Of a DNA stretch of 17,672 bases, positions 7,011 through 14,820 are shown piece after piece; positions within the stretch are counted from its first letter, which is position 1, and the number at the start of each line of letters is the position of its first letter. Both the position numbers and the translations under genes were made by a program. Under the pieces are notes generated by a model that was not told where the DNA came from, ran no database searches, and saw only the letters and a list, made by a program, of their open reading frames with translations. This stretch comes from Bacteroides sp. CAG:545 (GTDB lineage: Bacteria; Bacteroidota; Bacteroidia; Bacteroidales; UBA932): contig HF995998.1 in the NCBI GenBank assembly GCA_000432515.1, positions 27,836 through 45,507 on the forward strand. Direction: 5' to 3'.

Positions 7011-8906
7011 ATGGGAAAAATTATCGGTATTGACTTGGGTACGACCAACAGCTGCGTTGCAGTTATGGAAGGTAACCAGCCTACAGTCATAATCAACAAT
7101 GAAGGTCAGAGAACTACCCCTTCAGTAGTCGCATTCACGGAAGGTGGCGAAAGGAAAGTCGGCAGCCCGGCCAAACGTCAGGCTATCACCAATCCTAAGA
7201 ACACCGTGTTCTCTATCAAGAGATTCATGGGTGAGACCTACGATCAGGTTACGAAGGAAATCGAAAGAGTTCCTTATACAGTGGTAAGAGGCGAGAACAA
7301 CACTCCGCGTGTTGATGTCGAAGGCCGCCAGTATTCACCGCAGGAGATTTCAGCAATGATTCTCCAGAAGATGAAGAAAACTGCAGAGGATTATCTGAGA
7401 CAGCCTGTTACGGAAGCAGTCATCACTGTCCCTGCATACTTCTCAGACTCACAGCGTCAGGCTACCAAGGAGGCAGGTAAGATCGCCGGACTCGATGTAA
7501 AGCGTATTATCAATGAGCCTACTGCAGCAGCCCTCGCATATGGTCTGGACAAGAAGAACCAGAACATGAAGGTCGCAGTGTTCGACCTCGGTGGCGGTAC
7601 ATTCGATATTTCCATCATGGAACTTGGTGACGGTGTGTTCGAGGTAAAATCCACGAACGGTGATACCCACCTCGGTGGTGATGACTTCGACCAGAAGATC
7701 ATCGACTGGCTTGCTCAGGAGTTCGCTGCCGAGAACGGCGGAGCTGACCTGAAGAAAGACCCTATGGCACTTCAGAGATTGAAGGACGCTGCTGAGAAGG
7801 CTAAAATAGAGCTTTCAAACCAGACTTCTACAGAAATCAATCTGCCTTACATCATGCCAGTTGACGGTGTTCCGAAACACCTTGTAAAGACATTGACAAG
7901 AGCCAAATTCGAGCAGCTCTGCGATGATTTGTTCCAGAGGACGATTGTCCCTTGCCGTAAGGCTCTGGAAGATGCTCATTTGAGCGCTTCTCAGATTGAT
8001 GAGGTCCTGCTTGTAGGTGGTTCAAGCCGTATTCCTAAGGTACAGGAACTCGTAAAAGAGTTCTTCGGCAAAGAGCCTAACAAGAGCGTGAACCCGGATG
8101 AGGTAGTCGCTATCGGCGCTTCAATTCAGGGTGGTGTGCTTGCCGGTGACGTAAAGGATGTGCTTCTGCTCGATGTCACTCCGCTGTCACTTGGTATCGA
8201 GACACTCGGTGGTGTTATGACAAAGCTTATCGCTTCCAACACCACAATTCCTACACGCAAGTCAGAAGTGTTCTCTACCGCTGTGGACAATCAGCCTTCA
8301 GTAGAAATCAAGGTTCTCCAGGGTGAGCGTCCAATGGCCAAGGACAACAAGCAGATCGGTGTATTCCATCTGGACGGCATTGCTCCGGCTCCGAGAGGAA
8401 TTCCTCAGATCGAGGTTACATTCGATATCGATGCCAACGGTATCCTGAACGTATCCGCAAAAGACAAGGCTACAGGCAAGGAGCAGAACATCCGTATCGA
8501 GGCTTCATCAGGACTTAGCGAAGATGAAATCCAGAGGATGCGTGACGAGGCCAAGGCCAATGAGGCTGCCGACAAGGCTGAGAAGGAGAGAGTTGACAAA
8601 ATCAATAATGCTGACGCGCTCTGCTTCCAGTCTGAGAAGAACCTCAAGGACTATGGCGACAAGATTCCTGCAGACAAGAGAGATGCCATCAATTCTGCTC
8701 TTACAAGCCTTAAAGAGGCTGTCAAGAACCAGAACATCGCTGACATCGAGACATACACCAAGAGCTTGGAAGAGGCTTGGCACAGTGCTTCCGAGAGTAT
8801 GAATGCCGGTGCACAGGGCGGCCCTCAGGCTGGTCCTCAGGGACCACAGGGTGGTAACTACGGTCCTCAGAACGGTCCTGACAATCAGGGTCCTGACGAG
8901 CAGTAG
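7011..8906 (+). CDS. dnaK: Hsp70 chaperone DnaK
   Basis: ATP-dependent cytoplasmic chaperone, normally working with DnaJ and GrpE, neither of which is in this window. The 631-residue protein has the full set of nucleotide-binding motifs: IGIDLGTTNSCVAV at the N-terminus, VPAYFSDSQRQATKEAG, NEPTAAALAYG, FDLGGGTFDISI and LLVGGSSRIP. The interdomain linker DVLLLDVT (383-390) is followed by the substrate-binding beta domain (LSLGIETLGGV, TTIPTRKSEVF) and the helical lid. The tail after about residue 600 is made of Gly-Pro-Gln and Asn repeats and ends in GPDEQ; the acidic EEVK-like end seen in most bacterial DnaK proteins is absent. The start is fixed by AGGAG 9 bases upstream. The gene appears to stand alone, with a 107-base gap to the next gene. 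No clear Bacteroidota promoter was found in front of it. Confidence 0.98.
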   Translation: MGKIIGIDLGTTNSCVAVMEGNQPTVIINNEGQRTTPSVVAFTEGGERKVGSPAKRQAITNPKNTVFSIKRFMGETYDQVTKEIERVPYTVVRGENNTPRVDVEGRQYSPQEISAMILQKMKKTAEDYLRQPVTEAVITVPAYFSDSQRQATKEAGKIAGLDVKRIINEPTAAALAYGLDKKNQNMKVAVFDLGGGTFDISIMELGDGVFEVKSTNGDTHLGGDDFDQKIIDWLAQEFAAENGGADLKKDPMALQRLKDAAEKAKIELSNQTSTEINLPYIMPVDGVPKHLVKTLTRAKFEQLCDDLFQRTIVPCRKALEDAHLSASQIDEVLLVGGSSRIPKVQELVKEFFGKEPNKSVNPDEVVAIGASIQGGVLAGDVKDVLLLDVTPLSLGIETLGGVMTKLIASNTTIPTRKSEVFSTAVDNQPSVEIKVLQGERPMAKDNKQIGVFHLDGIAPAPRGIPQIEVTFDIDANGILNVSAKDKATGKEQNIRIEASSGLSEDEIQRMRDEAKANEAADKAEKERVDKINNADALCFQSEKNLKDYGDKIPADKRDAINSALTSLKEAVKNQNIADIETYTKSLEEAWHSASESMNAGAQGGPQAGPQGPQGGNYGPQNGPDNQGPDEQ

Positions 8907-8948
8907 TCTGCAGAAGATATTGTAATTCAGCAGAAAAATTGTAATTTT

Positions 8949-8990
8949 AGGGGATGACCGAGAAGTGACTTGACTTTAAGGCCGTCCCCT
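8949..8990 (+). other. Long-loop inverted repeat after dnaK
   Basis: An 11-bp stem (8949-8959 pairing with 8980-8990, one mismatch and one G-T wobble) encloses a 20-base loop, and AT-rich sequence without a clean T run follows. It could be a weak terminator for dnaK or an mRNA-stabilising structure. The rest of the 8907-9013 gap shows no gene or recognisable promoter. Confidence 0.4.
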
Positions 8991-9013
8991 TATTGGTTTA
9001 AAAAGAGAAAATT

Positions 9014-9688
9014 ATGACTTACTGGTTAAGTTTCGGCTTGCTCATGCTTGCAAGCTTTTTGGTTCAGAATATGCTTCAGCGCAGATTCGAAAAATACTCA
9101 AAAGTTCCTCTGACAAATGGAATGACAGGCGCGGAAGTGGCACGTAAAATGATGAATGACAACGGTATATATGACGTGAAAGTGGAGTGCATTCCGGGTA
9201 TGCTTACCGACCACTACAACCCTGCTACCAAGACCGTGAATCTGAGTGAGGCAGTGTATTCCGGCCGTTCAGTGGCTGCTGCAGCAGTTGCGGCACACGA
9301 GTGCGGCCATGTCGTACAGCACGCTGTGGGTTATGCCCCGCTCAAGATGCGTACAGCCCTTGTTCCGATCGTGACCTTCTCCAACAATATCGTCATGTGG
9401 CTTCTCCTCTTCGGAGTCATGATGGTGAATGTCTTTCCTGCCCTTCTCTGGTTGGGCATCATACTGTTCGCGGCTACGACACTTTTCAGTTTCGTGACCT
9501 TGCCGGTGGAAATCAATGCAAGTTCACGTGCAGTAAACTGGCTGGAATCAGCAGGAATCACCAATTATGAAACAAAGCCGATGGCCATCGATGCGCTCAA
9601 ATGGGCAGCATACACTTATGTCATCGCAGCGCTCAGCTCATTGGCAACATTGTTCTACTATATTTCAGTAGCGAGAAACAGGAATTAG
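9014..9688 (+). CDS. YugP-type zinc metallopeptidase, membrane-bound
   Basis: A 224-residue protein of the neutral zinc metallopeptidase family represented by Bacillus YugP. The zinc site is HECGH (95-99) in AAHECGHVVQH; the two histidines and the glutamate are the expected metal and catalytic ligands. A hydrophobic segment at the N-terminus (about 4-20), two in the middle (about 110-165) and one near the C-terminus (about 198-217) indicate an integral membrane protein. The family segments NGMTGAEVARKMM and DHYNPATKTVNLSE are present, and the length is usual. Physiological substrates of the family are not known. tadA follows after 4 bases, and the TSCPD gene after that, so the three probably share one transcript, though their functions show no obvious link. 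Confidence 0.9.
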   Translation: MTYWLSFGLLMLASFLVQNMLQRRFEKYSKVPLTNGMTGAEVARKMMNDNGIYDVKVECIPGMLTDHYNPATKTVNLSEAVYSGRSVAAAAVAAHECGHVVQHAVGYAPLKMRTALVPIVTFSNNIVMWLLLFGVMMVNVFPALLWLGIILFAATTLFSFVTLPVEINASSRAVNWLESAGITNYETKPMAIDALKWAAYTYVIAALSSLATLFYYISVARNRN

Positions 9689-9692
9689 CGGT

Positions 9693-10130
9693 ATGGCGGA
9701 GCTGGATGAGAAATTCATGCGGGAGGCGTTGAGGGAGGCGAAAGCTGCTGAGGCGGAGGATGAAATCCCTATCGGTGCGGTAATTGTCTTCGCAGGCCGG
9801 GTGATAGCCAAAGGTCACAATATGACTGAACGGCTCCATGACCCTACCGCTCATGCGGAAATGATAGCGATTACGGCCGCGACCGAAGCGATGGGCGGCA
9901 AATACCTGAATGACTGTACGTTGTATGTCACAGTGGAGCCCTGCCCGATGTGTGCGGCGGCTTCTGCCTGGGCACAGGTGGGCAGGATAGTCTATGGCGC
10001 CTCTGACCCCAAGCGGGGATATTCCCTCTTCACGCCTTCTCTGCTTCATCCCAAGACGGAAGTCGTATCCGGCGTCCTCGCGGAAGAATGCGGAGAAATG
10101 GTTACGGAATTTTTCAGAAACAAAAGGTAA
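9693..10130 (+). CDS. tadA: tRNA-specific adenosine deaminase
   Basis: A 145-residue zinc deaminase of the cytidine deaminase fold. The active site is seen as HAE (54-56, zinc-binding His and proton-shuttling Glu) and PCPMC (83-87, two zinc-binding cysteines). GEIPVGAV-like EIPIGAVI, GHNMTE and KYLNDCTLYVTVEP match the TadA group, which deaminates the wobble adenosine of tRNA-Arg(ACG) to inosine, allowing one tRNA to read several CGN codons. Related guanine or cytosine deaminases share the core motifs, but the overall length and the conserved segments fit TadA best. It is packed between the metallopeptidase gene (4-base gap) and the TSCPD gene (6-base gap), indicating an operon. Confidence 0.9.
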   Translation: MAELDEKFMREALREAKAAEAEDEIPIGAVIVFAGRVIAKGHNMTERLHDPTAHAEMIAITAATEAMGGKYLNDCTLYVTVEPCPMCAAASAWAQVGRIVYGASDPKRGYSLFTPSLLHPKTEVVSGVLAEECGEMVTEFFRNKR

Positions 10131-10136
10131 TATATT

Positions 10137-10454
10137 ATGGAAGAACAGATTGCTCTCGGAGACGATTACAAGATAATCAATGACAAGACCGATGCGGCCG
10201 GAGTGCGTCATATTACTGCGGTGCCCAGCGCATTGGTCTGCTCCAAACAGATAGATTTCGATATAGTGGACGGCAAGATCCACAATCTCAAGTACTTGCG
10301 CGGCTGTGACGGCAACCTTCAGGCTATCGGGCGGCTTCTCGAGGGAATGCCTGCTGCGAAGGCCAAGGACATCCTGCTCGGCGTGAACTGCCACGGCAGA
10401 GGCACATCCTGCACGGACCAGCTGGCGAGGATACTCGAAAAGCAAGTCCTCTGA
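10137..10454 (+). CDS. TSCPD domain-containing protein (TIGR03905-like)
   Basis: A 105-residue protein matching the small TSCPD-domain family: VCSKQIDFDIVDGKI, then LKYLRGCDGNLQAIGRLLEGM, then a C-terminal NCHGRGTSCTDQLARIL. The conserved cysteines (CSKQ, GCDGN, NCHGRGTSC) suggest a metal or redox site. The defining TSCPD motif reads TSCTD here, a proline-to-threonine change. There is also an N-terminal extension of about 25 residues beyond the minimal domain. Similar domains occur at the C-terminus of some class II ribonucleotide reductases, but the stand-alone family has no established function. Last gene of the metallopeptidase-tadA cluster; a bidirectional terminator begins about 55 bases after its stop. 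Confidence 0.85.
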   Translation: MEEQIALGDDYKIINDKTDAAGVRHITAVPSALVCSKQIDFDIVDGKIHNLKYLRGCDGNLQAIGRLLEGMPAAKAKDILLGVNCHGRGTSCTDQLARILEKQVL

Positions 10455-10509
10455 CTTTCAGGCCGGATGATGCCGCAAGACAGAGTCGCGAGTATATAAA
10501 AAAGAGTAC

Positions 10510-10551
10510 AAATAAAAAGAGACCGGCTTTTCAGTCGATCTCTTTTTATTT
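10510..10551. terminator. Bidirectional intrinsic terminator between the TSCPD gene and rpmH
   Basis: An 18-bp stem (10510-10527 with 10534-10551, one mismatch and one wobble) around a 6-base loop. The outer 13 bp are perfect and A-rich on the left, T-rich on the right, so either strand reads as a hairpin followed by a U run. It serves the TSCPD operon from the left and rpmH from the right. Confidence 0.9.
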
Positions 10552-10569
10552 TTCAGTGCAGTAGAGGGA

Positions 10570-10722
10570 TTAGAATCTCTCCTCTGAAGAAACAGTCAGC
10601 TTCTTGCGTCCGTGGCGACGGCGGGAAGCCAGTACGCGACGACCGTTAGGTGTGGACATGCGCTCACGGAATCCGTGTTTGTTTACGCGTTTGCGTACAG
10701 ATGGTTGAAATGTTCTTTTCAT
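10570..10722 (-). CDS. rpmH: 50S ribosomal protein L34
   Basis: A 50-residue, very basic protein encoded on the minus strand, with ATG at 10722-10720 and stop TAA at 10572-10570. The translation begins MKRTFQPSVRKRVNKHGFRERM, followed by NGRRVLASRRRHGRKKLTV, the unmistakable signature of L34, a small component of the large ribosomal subunit. Length is normal for the family. The gene has its own consensus promoter upstream and a strong terminator 18 bases past its stop, so it appears monocistronic. No rnpA follows it, in contrast to the rpmH-rnpA order common in many other bacteria. Confidence 0.97.
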   Translation of the reverse strand: MKRTFQPSVRKRVNKHGFRERMSTPNGRRVLASRRRHGRKKLTVSSEERF

Positions 10723-10758
10723 TATCTTACTTTTTTATATTTTCTACAAATAGGATTG

Positions 10759-10789
10759 CAAAGGTAGCCTTTTTCATCTTAAATGCAAA
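10759..10789 (-). promoter_or_regulatory. Consensus Bacteroidota promoter of rpmH
   Basis: On the minus strand, TTTG (10789-10786) is followed by 19 bases and then TACCTTTG (10766-10759). This is a full match to the TTTG-N19-TAnnTTTG promoter of Bacteroidota. Transcription should start near 10752, giving a leader of about 30 bases before the rpmH ATG. It is the clearest promoter in the window. Confidence 0.85.
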
Positions 10790-10816
10790 ATTTTTCCAAA
10801 GTTTTTATCCCTCTTT

Positions 10817-10847
10817 TTCGAAAAAAGCCCAAGATTCATTATCTTTG
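10817..10847 (+). promoter_or_regulatory. Probable promoter of polA
   Basis: TATCTTTG at 10840-10847 matches the TAnnTTTG box, and TTCG at 10817-10820 (three of four matches to TTTG) lies 19 bases upstream. Transcription would start near 10854, about 58 bases before the polA ATG. It diverges from the rpmH promoter. Confidence 0.7.
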
Positions 10848-10911
10848 AATGATTCGGGAAAGATTCGGACAAGCTCCGGATGTGGCCTGACAGCTTAACG
10901 GGAAGATTTCG

Positions 10912-13560
10912 ATGAAAGAAAAATTATACCTGATTGACGGACACGCATTGATATTCAAGATGTACTACGCATTTCTGCGCCGTCCCATGATCAACTCGAA
11001 GGGGGAGGACATGTCCATCCTCTTCGGCTTCACCAAATATATCCTTGAACTCATTTCAAGAGAAAAACCCGAGTATCTCGCAGTGGCTTTTGACCCGCCG
11101 GGAGGCACATTCCGGAACCAGATGTATCCCGAGTACAAGGCCAACCGTACTGCCACACCTCAGCTCGTAATCGATGCCCTTGAACCTCTGATGAAGATAT
11201 GTAAGGCTCTGGGTATCACAACGTTGATGATGCCGGGCTTCGAGGCGGATGATGTGATCGGGTCAATGGCGAAGAAACAGGCTGCCGCAGGCCTTCAGGT
11301 CTATATGGTAACGCCGGACAAGGATTACGGCCAGCTCATCGACGATGACATTTTCCAGATCAAGCCGGGAAAGGCAGGCGGTGAAGATGAGGTCGTGGAC
11401 GTGAAGACGATATGCGAAAAATACGGCATCAGCAGCCCGTCTCAGGTTATCGAGATGCTTACCATCTGCGGAGACACCGCGGACAATGTCCCGGGAGTAA
11501 AGGGTGTCGGCGAAGTGGGCGCAGGCAAGCTGATAGCCAAATACGGAACAGTGAAGAACATCTATGAGCATATATCGGAACTGTCTGCACGTCAGCAGGT
11601 CATGTTCCGTGAAGCGGAGCAGCATATCGGACTGAGCCACGATCTCGTGACCATCAAGACCGACATTGACCTGCCGGAAGAGGATATGCATGTGGCCCTG
11701 GCATTCACTCCTGAGGTCGCGGAACTTTTCAGCCATTATGAGTTCAATTCGCTCAGGAAACTCATTCCGGATGCCTCAGGGGCTGGTCTCCAGACAAAGA
11801 ATGTACAGTCGGCGGAACTGAAGATTGAAGAAGTTTCTGCAGCGGAGATTTCAGAACTGGCAGGCAGCAAAGGTGCAGTCGGCATTGTCACAGATTCTTA
11901 TGAACCCGGTATTTTCGGGGAAGCAGCAGGGATTGCGGTGGCAGTGGAGGACGGGGAACTGTCCGCGAAGGTGGCATTCGGCGCCCCGTCTGAATTCAAG
12001 TCTCTCCTGGAAAACGAAGACATAAAAAAATACGGTTATGACCTCAAACTCCAGATGCTGCTTCTGGAGAACGAAAGCATTGACCTGAAAGGTAACCTTT
12101 TGGATAACAGTCTGATGCATTATCTTCTGAATCCGGAAACAAGCCATAGGCAGGAAATGCTCGCCAAGACATTCCTGGGCATTGACCTTGAAAAGGAAGA
12201 AGAGGCAGAGGCCCCGGCGAGTCTTTTCGACACTCCGGCTGATGAGGACGGAAAGGTGGCGAGACGCTATGCGTCGGCAGCGGTATTGACCGGCATTGCG
12301 ATACGAAAGGAACTGGAGAAAGCTGGCCTGGACAAGTTGTACTCCGAGATGGAGGAGCCGCTTATGAGAGTGCTGGCGAAGATGGAGCGCGACGGCGTGA
12401 AGGTGGATCTTGCTCAGATTGAGGACTTTGCGGACTCTCTCAGACGTGAGACCGCAGCGCTTGAGGCGGAAATCCGTGAACTTGCGGACGAGCCGTCACT
12501 GAACATATCTTCTCCGAAACAAGTGGGTGATGTGCTTTTCGACAAGCTGAAGCTCGATCCGAAGGCAAAGAAGTCAGGCAGAGGAAGTTACACGACGGAT
12601 GAAGCCACGCTTACGGCCATCATTGACAAGCATCCCGTGGTCGGCAAAATCCTCGAATACCGTGCAGTGAAGAAACTCCTTTCCACATATATAGAGCCGT
12701 TCCCGTCATACGTCTCCAACATTGACGGACGTGTGCATACTACATTCAATCAGGCACTTACGGCGACGGGAAGACTCAGCTCATCAGCCCCGAACCTCCA
12801 GAATATCCCGGTGCGCACAGAACGCGGCAGGGAAATCAGGAAGGCATTTGTCCCGGGTACGTCAGACGGCGTGATCGTGTCGGCGGACTACTCCCAGATC
12901 GAGCTGCGCATCATGGCCCATCTGAGCCAGGACAAACATCTCGTGGAGGCATTCAGAAACGGCATTGACATTCATTCTGCTACTGCGGAGAAGATTTTCG
13001 GCGTGGCTCACGAAGAGGTGACGCCGGACCAGAGGAGGGTGGCCAAGACCGCGAACTTCGGCATAATGTACGGCATCTCGTCTTTCGGCCTGGCACAGCG
13101 CCTGGGCATATCCAGGACAGAAGCCAAGAAACTGATAGACGATTACTTCGCCGCATTCCCGGCAATCCGCGCATTCATTGACGATACAGTGGCGGCGGCA
13201 AGGGAGAACGGCTATGTGGAGACATTGTTCGGCAGGAGACGGTACCTGCCCGACATCAATTCCAAGAACGCGACAGTCCGTGCCCTTGCGGAGCGCAATG
13301 CGGTCAATGCCCCGATCCAGGGCACTGCGGCCGACATAATCAAGATGGCGATGATCAATGTGGACCGGAAATTGACAGAAGCGTCCCTGAAGAGCAAGAT
13401 GGTCCTGCAGATACACGACGAACTGCTTTTCGATGTGCCCGAGGGGGAAACCCGGACATTGATGAAAGTGGTGAAGGATTGTATGGAAAATGTAATGGAA
13501 CTGTCAGTTCCGCTAACGGTAGAATGTAATTATGGCAAAAACTGGCTCGAAGCTCATTAG
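10912..13560 (+). CDS. polA: DNA polymerase I with degenerate 3'-5' exonuclease domain
   Basis: An 882-residue family A polymerase used in Okazaki fragment processing and repair synthesis. Residues 1 to about 290 are the 5' nuclease domain (LIDGHALIF, GFEADDVIG, TPDKDYGQL, GDTADNVPGVKGVG). The middle domain keeps only part of the 3'-5' exonuclease site. Where motif I should read DxE there is TDSYEP (327-332). Asp398 of motif II is present (DNSLMHYLL). The final YxxxD motif is Tyr453...Ala457. Proofreading is therefore probably lost. The polymerase domain is intact: motif A DYSQIELR (Asp659), the O-helix with Lys712, Phe716 and Tyr720, and motif C HDE (Asp836, Glu837). The sigma factor gene begins within its last 29 bases, and rsmG and an ABC ATPase follow, so polA likely heads an operon. 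Confidence 0.97.
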   Translation: MKEKLYLIDGHALIFKMYYAFLRRPMINSKGEDMSILFGFTKYILELISREKPEYLAVAFDPPGGTFRNQMYPEYKANRTATPQLVIDALEPLMKICKALGITTLMMPGFEADDVIGSMAKKQAAAGLQVYMVTPDKDYGQLIDDDIFQIKPGKAGGEDEVVDVKTICEKYGISSPSQVIEMLTICGDTADNVPGVKGVGEVGAGKLIAKYGTVKNIYEHISELSARQQVMFREAEQHIGLSHDLVTIKTDIDLPEEDMHVALAFTPEVAELFSHYEFNSLRKLIPDASGAGLQTKNVQSAELKIEEVSAAEISELAGSKGAVGIVTDSYEPGIFGEAAGIAVAVEDGELSAKVAFGAPSEFKSLLENEDIKKYGYDLKLQMLLLENESIDLKGNLLDNSLMHYLLNPETSHRQEMLAKTFLGIDLEKEEEAEAPASLFDTPADEDGKVARRYASAAVLTGIAIRKELEKAGLDKLYSEMEEPLMRVLAKMERDGVKVDLAQIEDFADSLRRETAALEAEIRELADEPSLNISSPKQVGDVLFDKLKLDPKAKKSGRGSYTTDEATLTAIIDKHPVVGKILEYRAVKKLLSTYIEPFPSYVSNIDGRVHTTFNQALTATGRLSSSAPNLQNIPVRTERGREIRKAFVPGTSDGVIVSADYSQIELRIMAHLSQDKHLVEAFRNGIDIHSATAEKIFGVAHEEVTPDQRRVAKTANFGIMYGISSFGLAQRLGISRTEAKKLIDDYFAAFPAIRAFIDDTVAAARENGYVETLFGRRRYLPDINSKNATVRALAERNAVNAPIQGTAADIIKMAMINVDRKLTEASLKSKMVLQIHDELLFDVPEGETRTLMKVVKDCMENVMELSVPLTVECNYGKNWLEAH

Positions 13561-14128
13561 TATCAATGATGAGGAACTCGTCAAGATGGCTCTTGACGGG
13601 AATCAGAAAGCGTTTACCGCCCTGCATGCCAAGTATCAGCTGGCTGTATTCCTGCACGTCGGGAAAATCATACAGGACCCTGAGGAGGCGGCCGACGTCT
13701 GCATAGAAAGTTTTGCCAATGCCTTCCAGAAACTGGACACATTCGACAGGACCAAGAAATTTTCCACATGGCTCTTCGCCATCGCCAAGAACAAGGCCTT
13801 GGACCACAGCATCAAGCAGTCCGGAAAAAGCAAGGGCATGGTGGATGTCCTGCCCATCGACTCGCCCGACCTGGGACAGACCGAAATCGCGGATGAGGAA
13901 CAGCCTGGCCCTGAGGAAGTTATCATTATGAGCCAGGACCACGAGAAATTCCTCTCATGCATAGAAGGCCTGCCGGAACTCTACCGTGACATTGCCAAAA
14001 TGTGCTACGTGGACTATCTCGGCTACAAGGAAATATCCGAAAAGACGGAACTGCCGATCAATACAGTCAAGACCAGAATCAGCCGCGCCAAAGCTCTGAT
14101 TGTGGAGAAAATGCTTGAAGAAGAATAA
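13532..14128 (+). CDS. ECF-type RNA polymerase sigma factor
   Basis: A 198-residue sigma-70 family protein with the two-domain layout of ECF sigma factors. Region 2 runs over about 15-95 (DEELVKMALDGNQKAFTALH, then FDRTKKFSTWLFAIAKNKALDH, the -10 recognition part). An acidic linker of about 40 residues follows. Region 4 covers about 135-195, ending in the helix-turn-helix GYKEISEKTELPINTVKTRISRAK. No anti-sigma factor gene is adjacent, so control may lie elsewhere or at the level of transcription. The ATG at 13532 overlaps polA by 29 bases; the next in-frame ATG would remove the start of region 2 and is less likely. rsmG follows after 3 bases. Its target promoters are unknown. Confidence 0.9.
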   Translation: MAKTGSKLISINDEELVKMALDGNQKAFTALHAKYQLAVFLHVGKIIQDPEEAADVCIESFANAFQKLDTFDRTKKFSTWLFAIAKNKALDHSIKQSGKSKGMVDVLPIDSPDLGQTEIADEEQPGPEEVIIMSQDHEKFLSCIEGLPELYRDIAKMCYVDYLGYKEISEKTELPINTVKTRISRAKALIVEKMLEEE

Positions 14129-14131
14129 GTT

Positions 14132-14818
14132 ATGAGTTTCAATGATTTCATACAGACCGTAAGGACTTCGTTTCCCGACATCACGCCGGCCCAGGAAGAA
14201 GCATTCAGGTCAATGGAAAAACTATATGGCGAGTGGAACGCGAAAATCAATGTCATATCGCGCAAAGACATTGACAGTCTCTACATCAGGCACGTGCTCC
14301 ATTCCCTGGCTATTGCCCGCTATCTGAAAGAAGTGAGGCCCGAAATATATTCGCAGTGGACATCAGGACAGAAGAAGGTCAATGTCTTGGACCTCGGCAC
14401 GGGAGGCGGTTTCCCCGGCATTCCGCTGGCGGTACTGTTCCCGAAAGTTGATTTCGTGCTGTGCGACTCGGTCGGCAAGAAGACCATCGTCGCCGAGGCC
14501 GTGTCCAAGTCGCTCGGACTTGCCAATGTGACAGTCGTCAATGCCCGTGCAGAATCGCTGGGCAGGGTTTTCGACTATGTCGTGTCCAGAGCAGTGACGG
14601 CGCTTGACAATTTCTGGCCATGGGTGGCCGGCTGCTACACCGGCGACATATTCTACCTGAAGGGTGGAGATTTTGCGGAAGAACTCTGCCGGATGATGAG
14701 CATGGCCGGACTCCGTCCGGGTTCCGTAAGGACCTGGAAGATACAGGATTGGATCAATGACCCTGTTTTCGAGGAGAAATACGTGATAGATATTCCGGTG
14801 GGTTCCAGGAAAAGATAG
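14132..14818 (+). CDS. rsmG: 16S rRNA (guanine-N7) methyltransferase RsmG
   Basis: A 228-residue SAM-dependent methyltransferase (formerly GidB) that methylates N7 of the guanine at position 527 of 16S rRNA. The family signature NVISRKDIDSLYIRHVLHSL spans 40-59, and the SAM-binding loop NVLDLGTGGGFPGIPLA is at 84-100. Further conserved pieces are the acidic strand VDFVLCDSVGKK and the VSRAVTALDNFWPW segment near the catalytic face. Length is normal. It sits 3 bases after the sigma factor gene and 2 bases before the ABC ATPase gene, in a tight operon. In several bacteria loss of RsmG gives low-level streptomycin resistance, which is known for the family rather than shown here. Confidence 0.96.
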   Translation: MSFNDFIQTVRTSFPDITPAQEEAFRSMEKLYGEWNAKINVISRKDIDSLYIRHVLHSLAIARYLKEVRPEIYSQWTSGQKKVNVLDLGTGGGFPGIPLAVLFPKVDFVLCDSVGKKTIVAEAVSKSLGLANVTVVNARAESLGRVFDYVVSRAVTALDNFWPWVAGCYTGDIFYLKGGDFAEELCRMMSMAGLRPGSVRTWKIQDWINDPVFEEKYVIDIPVGSRKR

Positions 14819-14820
14819 AC

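Noticed and set aside
9633..10445. 270-codon open frame on the minus strand across tadA and the TSCPD gene
   Set aside because: It is antisense to two clearly recognisable genes and its translation shows no domain; it reflects the codon bias of the plus strand.
12862..13416. 184-codon open frame antisense to polA
   Set aside because: It mirrors the conserved polymerase domain, and its Cys/His/Arg-rich translation has no recognisable features.
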